Shown one piece after another: positions 23,486 to 31,415 of a stretch of DNA of 64,000 nt. Source of the stretch: an uncultured Oscillospiraceae bacterium (lineage in GTDB: Bacteria > Bacillota > Clostridia > Oscillospirales > Ruminococcaceae); contig CAJFOX010000034.1 in the NCBI GenBank assembly GCA_904397845.1, positions 1 to 64,000 of the forward strand, written 5' to 3'. The position numbers and the translations under genes are program-made. The number at the start of each line of letters is the position of its first letter. Position 1 is the first letter of the stretch. The notes beneath the pieces are model-generated. The model searched no databases. It had not been told where the DNA came from and saw only the letters and a program-made list of their open reading frames with translations.

Positions 23486-24104
23486 TCTGGTATTTGTCAA
23501 AAATCCGGTTTTGGTGGCTGGATTGGCCTTAGCTCCGGCTGTAGTCGGAAGCTTTACCGTAAAAAATGGCGTTGGCCTGTCTTTGGTGTTTGGGATGGTC
23601 ACAATCCCGGTCCTGGTGTTGGCTTCCTTTCTCGGCATGTTGCCGGAGAAGGTTCCTCAGTATGTGCGCACCATCGCCTGCGCAGTGCTGGCGGCACTCA
23701 TGTTGATCCCCGCACGTCTGTTAGCCGGAGGGATCGCACCAAACCTGTTTGACTCCCTGGGCCTGTATTTTTCTGCAGTAGCGGTGAACACGGTTTGGCT
23801 GGTTCGGGCACCCCTTTGCCAGGAAAAAAAGCCACAGTGGGCCTTTTGTGAAGGAATTTGCCATACCATTGGGTTTTCGATCTGTGTGTTGTCGGTTTCA
23901 GCGCTGCGGGAATTTTTGGCCTATGGCACCTTCTGGGGAAACCCAACTGCCCTGTCGGTGAGATTTCCGGCAGTGGCTTATGCATTCGCAGGGTTTATCA
24001 CAGTCGGCGTGGCGGCGGCTGTTTTGCGCTGGTGCATTGACAGAGGACATGATGTCGCGGCCTTGGCCCGGCGGCAGAAAAAGAAATGGGGGACTCAGCG
24101 GTGA
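23436..24104 (+). CDS. rnfE: RnfE-like membrane subunit lacking both cluster cysteines
   Basis: A 222-residue RnfE/NqrD-family protein with six helices, starting at TTG 23436 after AAGGAGGG. NPVLVAGLALAPAVV aligns with the canonical NPVFVxxLGxCPTLAV, so the first membrane cysteine is Ala, and AVNTVWLVRA aligns with VVNCIILGRA, so the second is Thr. These two cysteines normally contribute to the intramembrane [2Fe-2S] cluster shared with RnfA. The C-terminus is basic. It shares a GTGA overlap with the next gene. Confidence 0.85.
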   Translation: MQRERNLVKRKLRKELDLVFVKNPVLVAGLALAPAVVGSFTVKNGVGLSLVFGMVTIPVLVLASFLGMLPEKVPQYVRTIACAVLAALMLIPARLLAGGIAPNLFDSLGLYFSAVAVNTVWLVRAPLCQEKKPQWAFCEGICHTIGFSICVLSVSALREFLAYGTFWGNPTALSVRFPAVAYAFAGFITVGVAAAVLRWCIDRGHDVAALARRQKKKWGTQR

Positions 24105-24694
24105 ACACACTAATTGGCATTTTTTCGCTGCTTTTAACAACGCTTGTGCTGCAGAATGCGGTTTTTTCCAGAGCGCTGGATATTACTTCTTTGCTGATAC
24201 TTCCCGCTGGCCGAAAAAGTCTTTGGCGGTTTGGGCTGATGTTAACCGGGGTCACAACAATTGCTTCTGTACTTGCAACGCTTGTTAACCCGGCGATAGG
24301 GCAGTGGGAGCATGCTAGATATCTGCGGCCGGTGGTATATGTGCTGCTTTTGGCGGTGCTATATGGATTTGCCTGTCTGTTGCTGAACTGGAAAAAGCGG
24401 GACTGGTTCCATGATCATAGCGCGATGTTGGCGATGGCTTTTTTCAACTGTGCCGCTTATGGCGCGATGGCACTAACCGTATATTCCGGTTTTAACTGGC
24501 TGGAAGCGGCTGCTTTTGGTTTGGGAATCGGCCTTTCCTTTCTTCTGGCTGTATTTTTGCTGGAGCAAGGAAGGCGCTGCATGAGCATCTGCAATATTCC
24601 CAAAGCGTTTCGGGGGTTGCCGGCAGAGTTGGTTTATGTAGGGCTGATTTCACTTTCTTTATATGGCCTGGTGGGACACCAGTTGGCCGCGTAG
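24101..24694 (+). CDS. rnfA: RnfA-like membrane subunit with one remaining cluster cysteine
   Basis: A 197-residue RnfA/NqrE-family protein. GTG 24101 overlaps the rnfE stop; an ATG at 24086 is possible. VLQNAVFSRALDITSLL aligns with VNNFVLSxFLGICPFLG, replacing Cys by Thr, while AFFNCAAYG keeps the second cysteine (canonical TNCAVLG). IPKAFRGLPAELVYVGLISL is the conserved C-terminal element. No rnfB or rnfG follows; the next gene is a DUF4015 protein 77 bases away. Confidence 0.85.
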   Translation: MNTLIGIFSLLLTTLVLQNAVFSRALDITSLLILPAGRKSLWRFGLMLTGVTTIASVLATLVNPAIGQWEHARYLRPVVYVLLLAVLYGFACLLLNWKKRDWFHDHSAMLAMAFFNCAAYGAMALTVYSGFNWLEAAAFGLGIGLSFLLAVFLLEQGRRCMSICNIPKAFRGLPAELVYVGLISLSLYGLVGHQLAA

Positions 24695-24771
24695 GACAAA
24701 ATATGGAATAAATACGGCCGCTCAGGGGTAAGCTTTGTGTAGAAAGACATCAAAACCAAGAGGTGAGCGTT

Positions 24772-26019
24772 TTGGCAAAAGGACAGAAAAAAATAAAACG
24801 GTACCGGCGCATTTACGGCGGCCGGAGCGCCTTGTCAAAGTGGATGGGGATTGTGCTGACCGTTGTCGTTTTAGCTGGCGTTGCCTGTTTGGGATGGGTG
24901 CTGTATGAGCCGGTTTCCCAGTTTTTGTCCGGCACCATGAAAGTACCGGATGATATACCGTCGTCAGCGGCGTGGGAAAGCGCATCCCAACCGGAGGAAT
25001 CGTTGCCGGAGCAACTGCAGACGGATCCGCAACAGCCGGAAAATTTAGACTTGTCGCAGGTAAAGGGGGCGTATCTTCCGCTCTCGGCGCTTCAGGATAC
25101 CACCCAGCTGCGTCAGACGTTGACAAACCTGAAACAGCAGGGGATTAACTGCATTTTAATCGATGCCAAAAACGCACAGGGACAGGTGCTGTACCAATCC
25201 GCCAATCAGACAGTGGCGGAAGTTGCGGCCCAGGTTGCCGGTGCGGTGGACCTTGGGCAGATTACTGCTTTGGCAAAAGAAAACGGGATAACAGTGATTG
25301 CCCGCATTTATGCGTTTCGGGACCCGCTTAGTTCTCTGGTCCTTAAAAAAGCCGCAGTCAAGTATCAGGATACGGAAATGCTCTGGCTGGACGACTCGAA
25401 GGAGAACGGTGGGAAAAGCTGGTTGAACCCTTATTCTGAAGTAGCCCAGATGTACATTGCGGATCTGTCGTTGGAGTGTATTCGGGCTGGCTGCTCTGCG
25501 GTTATGCTGGACGGGGTGCAGTTCCCCACCGGGTATAGCCTGGAATTGGCCGGATATGGTACGCAGACGAAGACACATCAGCAGGTGCTGTCGGATTTTG
25601 TGCAGGACATGGAAGAACTACTGAAGGAAAATCATGGCGTTTTGATTTATGCGTCATCCACACAGGCAATGCTGGGGATGGAAGCTGATTCTTATGACAC
25701 CGGCGGTTTATATTATCCCATCGAGAATTTCTGCCCGGATGTGCGGCCAGCATCTTTTGCAAATGGGATCCGGCCTGAATCATTGACAATAGATGATCCG
25801 GCAGGCCAGCCATACGATACAGTAAAAACTGTTTTAACGCAGTTAAAGAACTTAGGTGCGGACAAAAATTTTCTGCCAATGCTGCAGGCTGATACGGATC
25901 CGGCATCTGCTTTGGAGTATACAGCGCTGCAAATGGAAGAACAGATCCGTGCCCTGGAGGAATGCGGTATCACGGGATATATTTTATACAGTGAGCAAGG
26001 AAGTTATCCTTTCTCATAA
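24772..26019 (+). CDS. DUF4015 putative glycoside hydrolase, membrane anchored
   Basis: A 415-residue protein with a basic cytoplasmic start, one membrane helix (about residues 23-45), a Ser/Gln/Glu-rich linker, and a TIM-barrel-like DUF4015 domain (VKGAYLPL, CILIDAKNAQGQVLYQS, VIARIYAFRDPL, WLNPYSEVAQMYIADLSLEC, VMLDGVQFP). The family is annotated as putative glycosyl hydrolase, and IDAKN and LDGVQFP hold the candidate acids; the substrate is unknown, perhaps cell-wall glycan. TTG 24772 is preferred over GTG 24763 because AAGAGGTGA spaces correctly with it. Confidence 0.87.
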   Translation: MAKGQKKIKRYRRIYGGRSALSKWMGIVLTVVVLAGVACLGWVLYEPVSQFLSGTMKVPDDIPSSAAWESASQPEESLPEQLQTDPQQPENLDLSQVKGAYLPLSALQDTTQLRQTLTNLKQQGINCILIDAKNAQGQVLYQSANQTVAEVAAQVAGAVDLGQITALAKENGITVIARIYAFRDPLSSLVLKKAAVKYQDTEMLWLDDSKENGGKSWLNPYSEVAQMYIADLSLECIRAGCSAVMLDGVQFPTGYSLELAGYGTQTKTHQQVLSDFVQDMEELLKENHGVLIYASSTQAMLGMEADSYDTGGLYYPIENFCPDVRPASFANGIRPESLTIDDPAGQPYDTVKTVLTQLKNLGADKNFLPMLQADTDPASALEYTALQMEEQIRALEECGITGYILYSEQGSYPFS

Positions 26020-26374
26020 CCAGGTAAGGTAAAGTGAAAATGCAAAAAACAGCGGCGGTGTATGCCCAAAAGGTGTATCGTTTTGGATTTGCCTTTTTAA
26101 GAAGCGGCTTTGTTTAAAGAATATGGCTATTTATAAAATATCCGGGGTTACCGGGTAGCATTTTCGAGAGCGCAGCTATGGCTGTGTGCTTACAGGCAAA
26201 ACAGAAGAACCGTAGTTTTTCTTTTTATCCTTTCTGTTTTTCCATGGGTTTTAGTATGTTAAACGGTTTTCTTGCTCAGGATTTTGAAAATGCCCGCCCG
26301 GATTGCCGTTATGGGTTTGGCCATCCCAGAACCCGCAATTTTAAAAGAGCAAGGGTCTCGATTGTGCACTGGCA
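26020..26374. other. Gene-free stretch
   Basis: I see no supportable gene or RNA. Short plus-strand frames (26178-26378 and 26272-26745) lack ribosome binding sites and run into the terminator or antisense to spoVT. Confidence 0.5.
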
Positions 26375-26434
26375 GTAAAATACAGGCGAAAAAACGGTGG
26401 AAAAAGTTCCACCGTTTTTTCGCCTGTATTTTAC
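26375..26434 (-). terminator. Very long perfect terminator hairpin of spoVT
   Basis: Two 28-base arms (26375-26402 and 26407-26434) are perfectly complementary around an AAAG loop, including an A6/T6 block. It begins 8 bases after the spoVT stop. Confidence 0.9.
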
Positions 26435-26441
26435 CGGAAAA

Positions 26442-26984
26442 TTATTCTTCCATCTGCCGGCCGAGAAAAGCAGCCGCAGCAGAAATCAACTTGATGTCCG
26501 CTTCCGTTGCAGACGTAGTGGAATCTTCCTTTAAAAACATCACGGCGCCGCAAACGTCCCCAGCAGATAAAATAGGGAAAGCAGTCAGCGCCAATCGGTC
26601 GGAGCCCTCCACCGGTTGCAGTTTGTTCCCATTAGGGGCAGTCAGGGTAAAACTCTGCCTGGCTTCCATCAGCTCCTCCAAGGAAGGAGATACACGCCGT
26701 TCTAATAATTCTTTTTTCGGAAGGCCGGAGACGGCAACAACATGATCACGGTCGCAGACAACCACAGGGTATCCGCCGGTTTTATGCAGGACTTCGGCAT
26801 AAATACCGGCAAAACCGGAAAGTTCGCCGATAGGAGAATATTTTTTAAAGATAACCTCACCGTCGTTATCCGTATAAATTTCCAGCGGGTCACCTTCGCG
26901 GATCCGCATGGTCCGTCTAATTTCTTTTGGAATGACGACCCGTCCCAGATCGTCGATTCGTCTGACAATTCCAGTGGCTTTCAT
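26442..26984 (-). CDS. spoVT: Stage V sporulation protein T
   Basis: Forespore transcription regulator made under sigma-G that tunes sigma-G genes. A 180-residue protein: N-terminal AbrB swapped-hairpin DNA-binding domain (MKATGIVRRIDDLGRVVIPK, residues 1-20, then TMRIREGDPLEIYTD) and a C-terminal GAF-like domain (about residues 60-178), the full SpoVT architecture rather than short AbrB. ATG 26984 is preceded by GGAGG. Like the SASP gene it shows the organism sporulates. Confidence 0.96.
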   Translation of the reverse strand: MKATGIVRRIDDLGRVVIPKEIRRTMRIREGDPLEIYTDNDGEVIFKKYSPIGELSGFAGIYAEVLHKTGGYPVVVCDRDHVVAVSGLPKKELLERRVSPSLEELMEARQSFTLTAPNGNKLQPVEGSDRLALTAFPILSAGDVCGAVMFLKEDSTTSATEADIKLISAAAAFLGRQMEE

Positions 26985-27311
26985 ATTTAAGGTTCCTCCG
27001 TGCGTTTATTCTTTGTCTTGTTGGCAATGGTTATAGGATATCGTCCGGCCCTGAGATATGCCAAAACAGCGGATGCGGCGCAGGCCGTCGAGATCCTTCG
27101 TTTTGCCAGGACGATGGATGTCGGAATGATTTAGTCCTATTGTTTGCCAGAACGGGATGATTATTCACTTTTGTCAGCCTTTTTTCGCCGTACCCGACGG
27201 TATTTTTTGTGTTTTTTGGAAGATACCGGATTCTTTTTTAGTTTGGGTTTTTTCTTAGCTGTTATGCGCGGAAAAGAGAAAAAGAAGAGATTTACAAGCA
27301 AAAAAACAGAA
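26985..27311. other. Gene-free stretch upstream of spoVT
   Basis: Holds the spoVT control region, but I could not pick out a convincing sigma-G promoter. No credible gene on either strand. Confidence 0.5.
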
Positions 27312-27341
27312 AAAAGGTTCCCACTTCAGTGGGAACCTTTT
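27312..27341. terminator. Intrinsic terminator of the small-multidrug-export gene
   Basis: A 13-bp perfect stem (AAAAGGTTCCCAC/GTGGGAACCTTTT), TTCA loop, with T and A tails on both sides. Confidence 0.85.
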
Positions 27342-27370
27342 CATTTGCTAAAGGGCGAAGTGCAGTCCGT

Positions 27371-27859
27371 TTAAAAAAGCCGGATTGCGCCGAACAGGCC
27401 ATAGGAGCCGATCACCATAATAATTCCAGCGACGAGCACCCCAAAAAAAATCATGGGAAGAGCCTGGCGCATTTTCATATTCAAGAAGGTCGCAGCCAAA
27501 ACACCGCTCCAAGCACCGGTTCCGGGCAACGGAATTGCCACGAATAAAAACAGCCCCCATTTGGCGTATCGATTGATTTGATCAGCCTTTTTGACCAGCT
27601 TTTCCTCATACCAGTGGGCCATTTTGGAAGAAAAGGGAATGGTTTTCAACCAATCGAGGATTTTGCGGCCAAATAGCAGTAAAAAAGGGATAGGAACCAT
27701 ATTGCCAATGACCGATACGACTAGTACAACGATCCAGTTCATGTCCAGAGCAGCTCCCAGAATGACCGCGCCGCGCAGCTCGATCAAAGGGATCATGGAA
27801 ATAATAAACAGAGCGACTTCATTTCCTAAAAATGTAAGAGCATTAAAAATTGTTTCCAA
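27371..27859 (-). CDS. Small multidrug export family (COG2426) membrane protein
   Basis: A 162-residue protein with about five helices: ISMIPLIELRGAVILGAALD near residue 18, the diagnostic IPLIExRGA motif, then NMVPIPFLLLFGRKIL and FLFVAIPLPGTGAWSG. COG2426 proteins resemble the DedA/SNARE-associated membrane family; transport function is not established. TTG 27859 is chosen because AAAGGAG precedes it by 8 bases; the ATG 20 codons upstream has no ribosome binding site. Confidence 0.85.
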   Translation of the reverse strand: METIFNALTFLGNEVALFIISMIPLIELRGAVILGAALDMNWIVVLVVSVIGNMVPIPFLLLFGRKILDWLKTIPFSSKMAHWYEEKLVKKADQINRYAKWGLFLFVAIPLPGTGAWSGVLAATFLNMKMRQALPMIFFGVLVAGIIMVIGSYGLFGAIRLF

Positions 27860-27990
27860 ATTCGGTTCTCCTTTACCAAAGCACTTAAGATGACATGAAA
27901 GCGGAAATTCCTTTACCATTGGCGCTTTTTCCGCTTTCTATACTATAGAAAACAAGAAAAGAAAGTAAGCTGTTTCAAAACAAAAGAAAA

Positions 27991-28024
27991 AAGAGCCTGC
28001 GCGGCAAAGGTACCGCAGACTCTT
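27991..28024 (-). terminator. Intrinsic terminator of htpG
   Basis: An imperfect stem (AAGAGTCTGCGG pairing with CGCAGGCTCTT on the minus strand) followed by T6. Confidence 0.75.
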
Positions 28025-28057
28025 CTATCTTACCAAATACTCTCCGAAAAGGAAAGT

Positions 28058-29947
28058 CTATTTTTCTTTGCGCTCCATCAGCCGGCACAAGACGGCAGCA
28101 AAGGCGGCAGGATCTTCCGGCAGCATCCCTTCGCGGATGAGGGCCTGTCCATACAAAAGTTCAGCATAATCAGCCAAAGTTTCTTTGTCATCTGGATACA
28201 GCTTTTGCAGGATCGGGAAGATTTCATGGTCCGGATTTAACTCCAGTACCCGTTCCGCCTTGACTTTCTGCTCGCCGGGCATGGTTCCAAGCACCCGTTC
28301 CATCTCCAAGGATATCGGGCCTTTGGCGGTGAGGCAGCAGGCCGCGTTTTTGAGGCGCCCGGACAGGCGGACTTCTGTTATCCGGTCCCCCAGGGCTTCT
28401 TTGATTGCGCTGAACAAATCTTTATTTTCCTCCTGCTGCTTTTTTGTTTCCTCCTTTTCCTCTTCACTTTCCAAGCCAAGATCATCGGACGAAATAGAGC
28501 GGAATTCTTTTTCTTTGTAAACCGGCATCACCTTGGTGACAAATTCATCTACGTCCTCGGTAAAGTAGAGGATTTCATACCCTTTGTCCTTGACCAGCTC
28601 AGCCTGCGGCAGTTGATCGATACGCTCCAGCGAGTCGCCGCATGCGTAATAAATATAGTTCTGCCCTTCCGGCATCCGACCGATATATTCCTCCAGTGTC
28701 GAAAGTTTCTTCTCATAGGAAGAATAGAACAGCAAAAGGTCGCTCAACAGCTCGCTGTTAGCGCCGAAGGAGGAGTATAACCCGTACTTTAACTGCCGCC
28801 CAAAGCCCTTCCAGAACGTTTCATATTTTTCCCGTTCGTTTTTTAGCATGGACAGAAGCTCGGATTTAATCTTCTTTTCTAATCGGGATTCAATGAGTTT
28901 TAGCTGCCGGTCGTGCTGGAGCATCTCACGGGAGATATTTAAGGAAAGATCCTGCGAGTCCACCAGGCCGCGAACAAAGCTGAAGCAGTCGGGCAGCAGG
29001 TCGGCACACTTGTCCATAATAAGCACACCGTTGGCATACAGCTGCAGGCCTTTTTCAAAATCCCGGCTGTAATAGTCAAAGGAGGGCTTTTCGGGGATAA
29101 ACAGCAGCGCGTTATAGGTGGAAGCGCCTTCGGTAGAACTGTGAATCACCCGCAGCGGGTCATTGTAGTCAAAGAATTTTTCCTTGTAGAACCGGCAGTA
29201 ATCCTCATGGGACACTTCGCTTTTATTTTTTTTCCAAAGAGGCACCATACTATTAAGGGTTTCTACCTCAGTATAGGACTCATATTCGTCTGAATCCTCT
29301 TTTTTACGGCTTTTGATTTTTTCCATTTTAATGGGGTAACGAATATAGTCCGAATATTTTTTAACTAAGCTTTCAATCCGGTATGGATCGAGAAATTCGT
29401 CATAAGTTTCCTCCTCGGAGCTCTCTTTGATTTTCAGGATGATATCGGTGCCATGGCTCTGTTTCTCCGCAGGAGAAACAGTATAACCTTCCGATCCCTT
29501 CGACTGCCAGCACCAGGCTTCGTCGCTCTGGTAGCTGCGGCTGATGACTTTCACCTCGTCCGCCACCATAAATGCAGCGTAGAATCCGACGCCGAATTGA
29601 CCGATGATATCGATGTCCTCCTTGGCTTCGTTTTCTTTTTTAAAAGCGAGAGAGCCGCTTTGGGCAATGGTGCCCAAATTATTTTCCAGCTCTTCGCGGG
29701 TCATGCCGCATCCATTATCCGATACGGTAAGGGTGCGGTTTTCTTTGTCGATAGTAAGGGTAATGGCGAAATCATCCCGGGAAAGGCCGGTGATATTTTC
29801 GCTTAAAGCCCGGTAGTACAGCTTATCGATCGCATCGCTGGCGTTGGAAATCAGTTCCCGCAGAAAAATTTCTTTGTGGGTATAGATCGAATGAATCATC
29901 AAATCCAGCAAACGCTTGGATTCTGCTTTAAATTGTTTGGTTGCCAT
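28058..29947 (-). CDS. htpG: Chaperone protein HtpG (Hsp90)
   Basis: ATP-dependent dimeric chaperone. A 629-residue protein with the GHKL ATPase N-domain ([15 protein letters not shown] near residue 32, DNGCGMT near residue 78, [15 protein letters not shown] near residue 115), middle domain with [11 protein letters not shown] and catalytic-loop ISREMLQHD, and C-terminal dimerisation domain. ATG 29947 follows GAGGTGG with 7-base spacing. A CIRCE element lies 25 bases upstream, so HrcA probably represses it, in contrast to B. subtilis, where htpG is HrcA independent. Confidence 0.97.
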   Translation of the reverse strand: MATKQFKAESKRLLDLMIHSIYTHKEIFLRELISNASDAIDKLYYRALSENITGLSRDDFAITLTIDKENRTLTVSDNGCGMTREELENNLGTIAQSGSLAFKKENEAKEDIDIIGQFGVGFYAAFMVADEVKVISRSYQSDEAWCWQSKGSEGYTVSPAEKQSHGTDIILKIKESSEEETYDEFLDPYRIESLVKKYSDYIRYPIKMEKIKSRKKEDSDEYESYTEVETLNSMVPLWKKNKSEVSHEDYCRFYKEKFFDYNDPLRVIHSSTEGASTYNALLFIPEKPSFDYYSRDFEKGLQLYANGVLIMDKCADLLPDCFSFVRGLVDSQDLSLNISREMLQHDRQLKLIESRLEKKIKSELLSMLKNEREKYETFWKGFGRQLKYGLYSSFGANSELLSDLLLFYSSYEKKLSTLEEYIGRMPEGQNYIYYACGDSLERIDQLPQAELVKDKGYEILYFTEDVDEFVTKVMPVYKEKEFRSISSDDLGLESEEEKEETKKQQEENKDLFSAIKEALGDRITEVRLSGRLKNAACCLTAKGPISLEMERVLGTMPGEQKVKAERVLELNPDHEIFPILQKLYPDDKETLADYAELLYGQALIREGMLPEDPAAFAAVLCRLMERKEK

Positions 29948-29971
29948 GAGAAATCCACCTCGCTTGTGATT

Positions 29972-29998
29972 TTAGCAGTCTAGATATATGAGTGCTAA
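29972..29998 (-). promoter_or_regulatory. CIRCE element (HrcA operator) of htpG
   Basis: TTAGCAGTC-N9-GAGTGCTAA matches the CIRCE consensus (TTAGCACTC-N9-GAGTGCTAA) at 17 of 18 arm positions. It lies in the htpG leader, where bound HrcA would block transcription. Confidence 0.93.
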
Positions 29999-30164
29999 AA
30001 ACAGCATAGTACATTTTTATGAGAAATGCAAGGGGGTGCGGAAAATAAAATTATGAACAGGAGGTAAATCTTTCTTGCATTTTCATTGCTGTTCATTACA
30101 AGTGGGAGGAGAAAGCGCCTGGCTGCCCAGGATTCAGATGACAATTCTGCATAAAAAGAACACA

Positions 30165-30202
30165 AAAAGGGAACCGCCTTTGGAGTCAGGTGGTTCCCTT
30201 TT
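30165..30202 (-). terminator. Intrinsic terminator of the VanY-like gene
   Basis: A 15-bp stem with one mismatch/wobble (AAAAGGGAACC.CCT with AGG.GGTTCCCTTTT), 8-base loop, with T5 on the minus-strand side. Confidence 0.8.
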
Positions 30203-30219
30203 GAAAAGCAATAAGAGGG

Positions 30220-31116
30220 TTAAGACCCGTACTGTTCCAGATATTCCTCCAGGCACAAACCCTGAGACATGATAATCTGTGCGTGATTGCTGCCTACATA
30301 ACGGTAATGCCAGGGTTCATAGCTGATTTTGGTGATATCGACTTTGTCTTTGGGATAACGCAGGATAAAGCCGTATTCCGCACAATGCTCCTGTAGCCAG
30401 GCAAACTGTTCGGAATTTTCAAAACTCTCCTCCAGTGAGCAAAGATCTGCTGCATAGCCCAGGCAATGCTCTGAGGTGCCGGGAATCGCCACCCATTTTC
30501 CGGCCTCTAATTTTGCATCTGCTTCGCTATAGCCCAGATTTTGATATTCCTCCACTTTTTCATTGTAAAGCTCGGTTTGCCGCTCTAATGTGCGATAGGC
30601 GGAAATGATCCATAAGGAAACCCCGTCCTCCCATGCGGCGGCCTGCATGTCCTGCCAGGCTGCCGCTGCTTTGGCTTCCAACTTATAATTGTCGCCGACG
30701 CTGACTACCGAAGGGGAATAATCATCCGGCATCAGGTGATCCGAATTGACCAGAAGCGGCATGGCGGATTCGTAATAGGGATCTCCGGAATGGGTCGAAG
30801 CGGTAGAAGATGCCTCTGAGGAGGAACCCGGAATGGAAACGGATTCTTCCATGGAGGAATCGTTTTCGGAGGACATCGCTTCCGATAAGGAGCCGCCGAA
30901 AGAGCTGGTTTCATCTGCCGAAGAGCCTTGTGAAACAGAAGCAGCTTCAGAGGAACTTTCGGAGCGATCCTTATCATCGTTGCCTATGAGGCTTTTGATC
31001 CCCCAAACGACCAGCGCTATCAAGAGAATCGCCAGCACGACCAGACAGCAAAAGGCGATGATCCGGTTGCGCCGAACCTCGCGTCGAGTGTAACGTCTGA
31101 CTTTTTTCTTTTTCAT
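30220..31116 (-). CDS. D-alanyl-D-alanine carboxypeptidase, VanY/LAS superfamily
   Basis: Trims the terminal D-Ala from peptidoglycan stems. 298 residues: a lysine/arginine-rich cytoplasmic start, one membrane helix (about residues 20-43), a 75-residue serine-rich linker, and the zinc peptidase domain with SAYRTLERQ, PGTSEHCLGYAADL (His and Asp zinc ligands) and YEPWHYRYVG (third His). Membrane-anchored, active outside. ATG 31116 has only a weak ribosome binding site nearby. A housekeeping DD-carboxypeptidase is more likely than vancomycin resistance because no van genes are present. Confidence 0.93.
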   Translation of the reverse strand: MKKKKVRRYTRREVRRNRIIAFCCLVVLAILLIALVVWGIKSLIGNDDKDRSESSSEAASVSQGSSADETSSFGGSLSEAMSSENDSSMEESVSIPGSSSEASSTASTHSGDPYYESAMPLLVNSDHLMPDDYSPSVVSVGDNYKLEAKAAAAWQDMQAAAWEDGVSLWIISAYRTLERQTELYNEKVEEYQNLGYSEADAKLEAGKWVAIPGTSEHCLGYAADLCSLEESFENSEQFAWLQEHCAEYGFILRYPKDKVDITKISYEPWHYRYVGSNHAQIIMSQGLCLEEYLEQYGS

Positions 31117-31336
31117 CTATTTTTCGCCTTCCCGCGGCGGAACGCCCGCCGCCTGTATTCAAAAGGTATTTTACGCCCTTCCGGGCGAAAAAACAAGAAA
31201 AATCCAATGGGTTTTTCTCAACCATATAACTCCGCCCCACCCTTTTTCTGTAACAAAAAAGGGGAATATTTTCTGCTGGCGGGAATGAGAAAGCCAATTG
31301 ACGATTATGGAAGGAGCCTGCGCCGTTGCCGGCTCA

Positions 31337-31365
31337 TTGACGGAATGAATGGGATTTGTTATGAT
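31337..31365 (+). promoter_or_regulatory. Sigma-A promoter of the M20 amidohydrolase
   Basis: TTGACG, 17 bases, TATGAT, about 50 bases before the start codon. Confidence 0.7.
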
Positions 31366-31415
31366 AATTGTATTAGTTTACGCGGCGAAACTGCCGGCAG
31401 AAAGGAATGGGAAGA

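Noticed and set aside
30220..31116. Vancomycin-resistance VanY
   Set aside because: The domain fits, but no vanH/A/X or vanRS genes are present, so a housekeeping DD-carboxypeptidase is the simpler call.
31117..31336. Gene between the VanY-like and M20 genes
   Set aside because: Short frames only, without ribosome binding sites; treated as promoter region.
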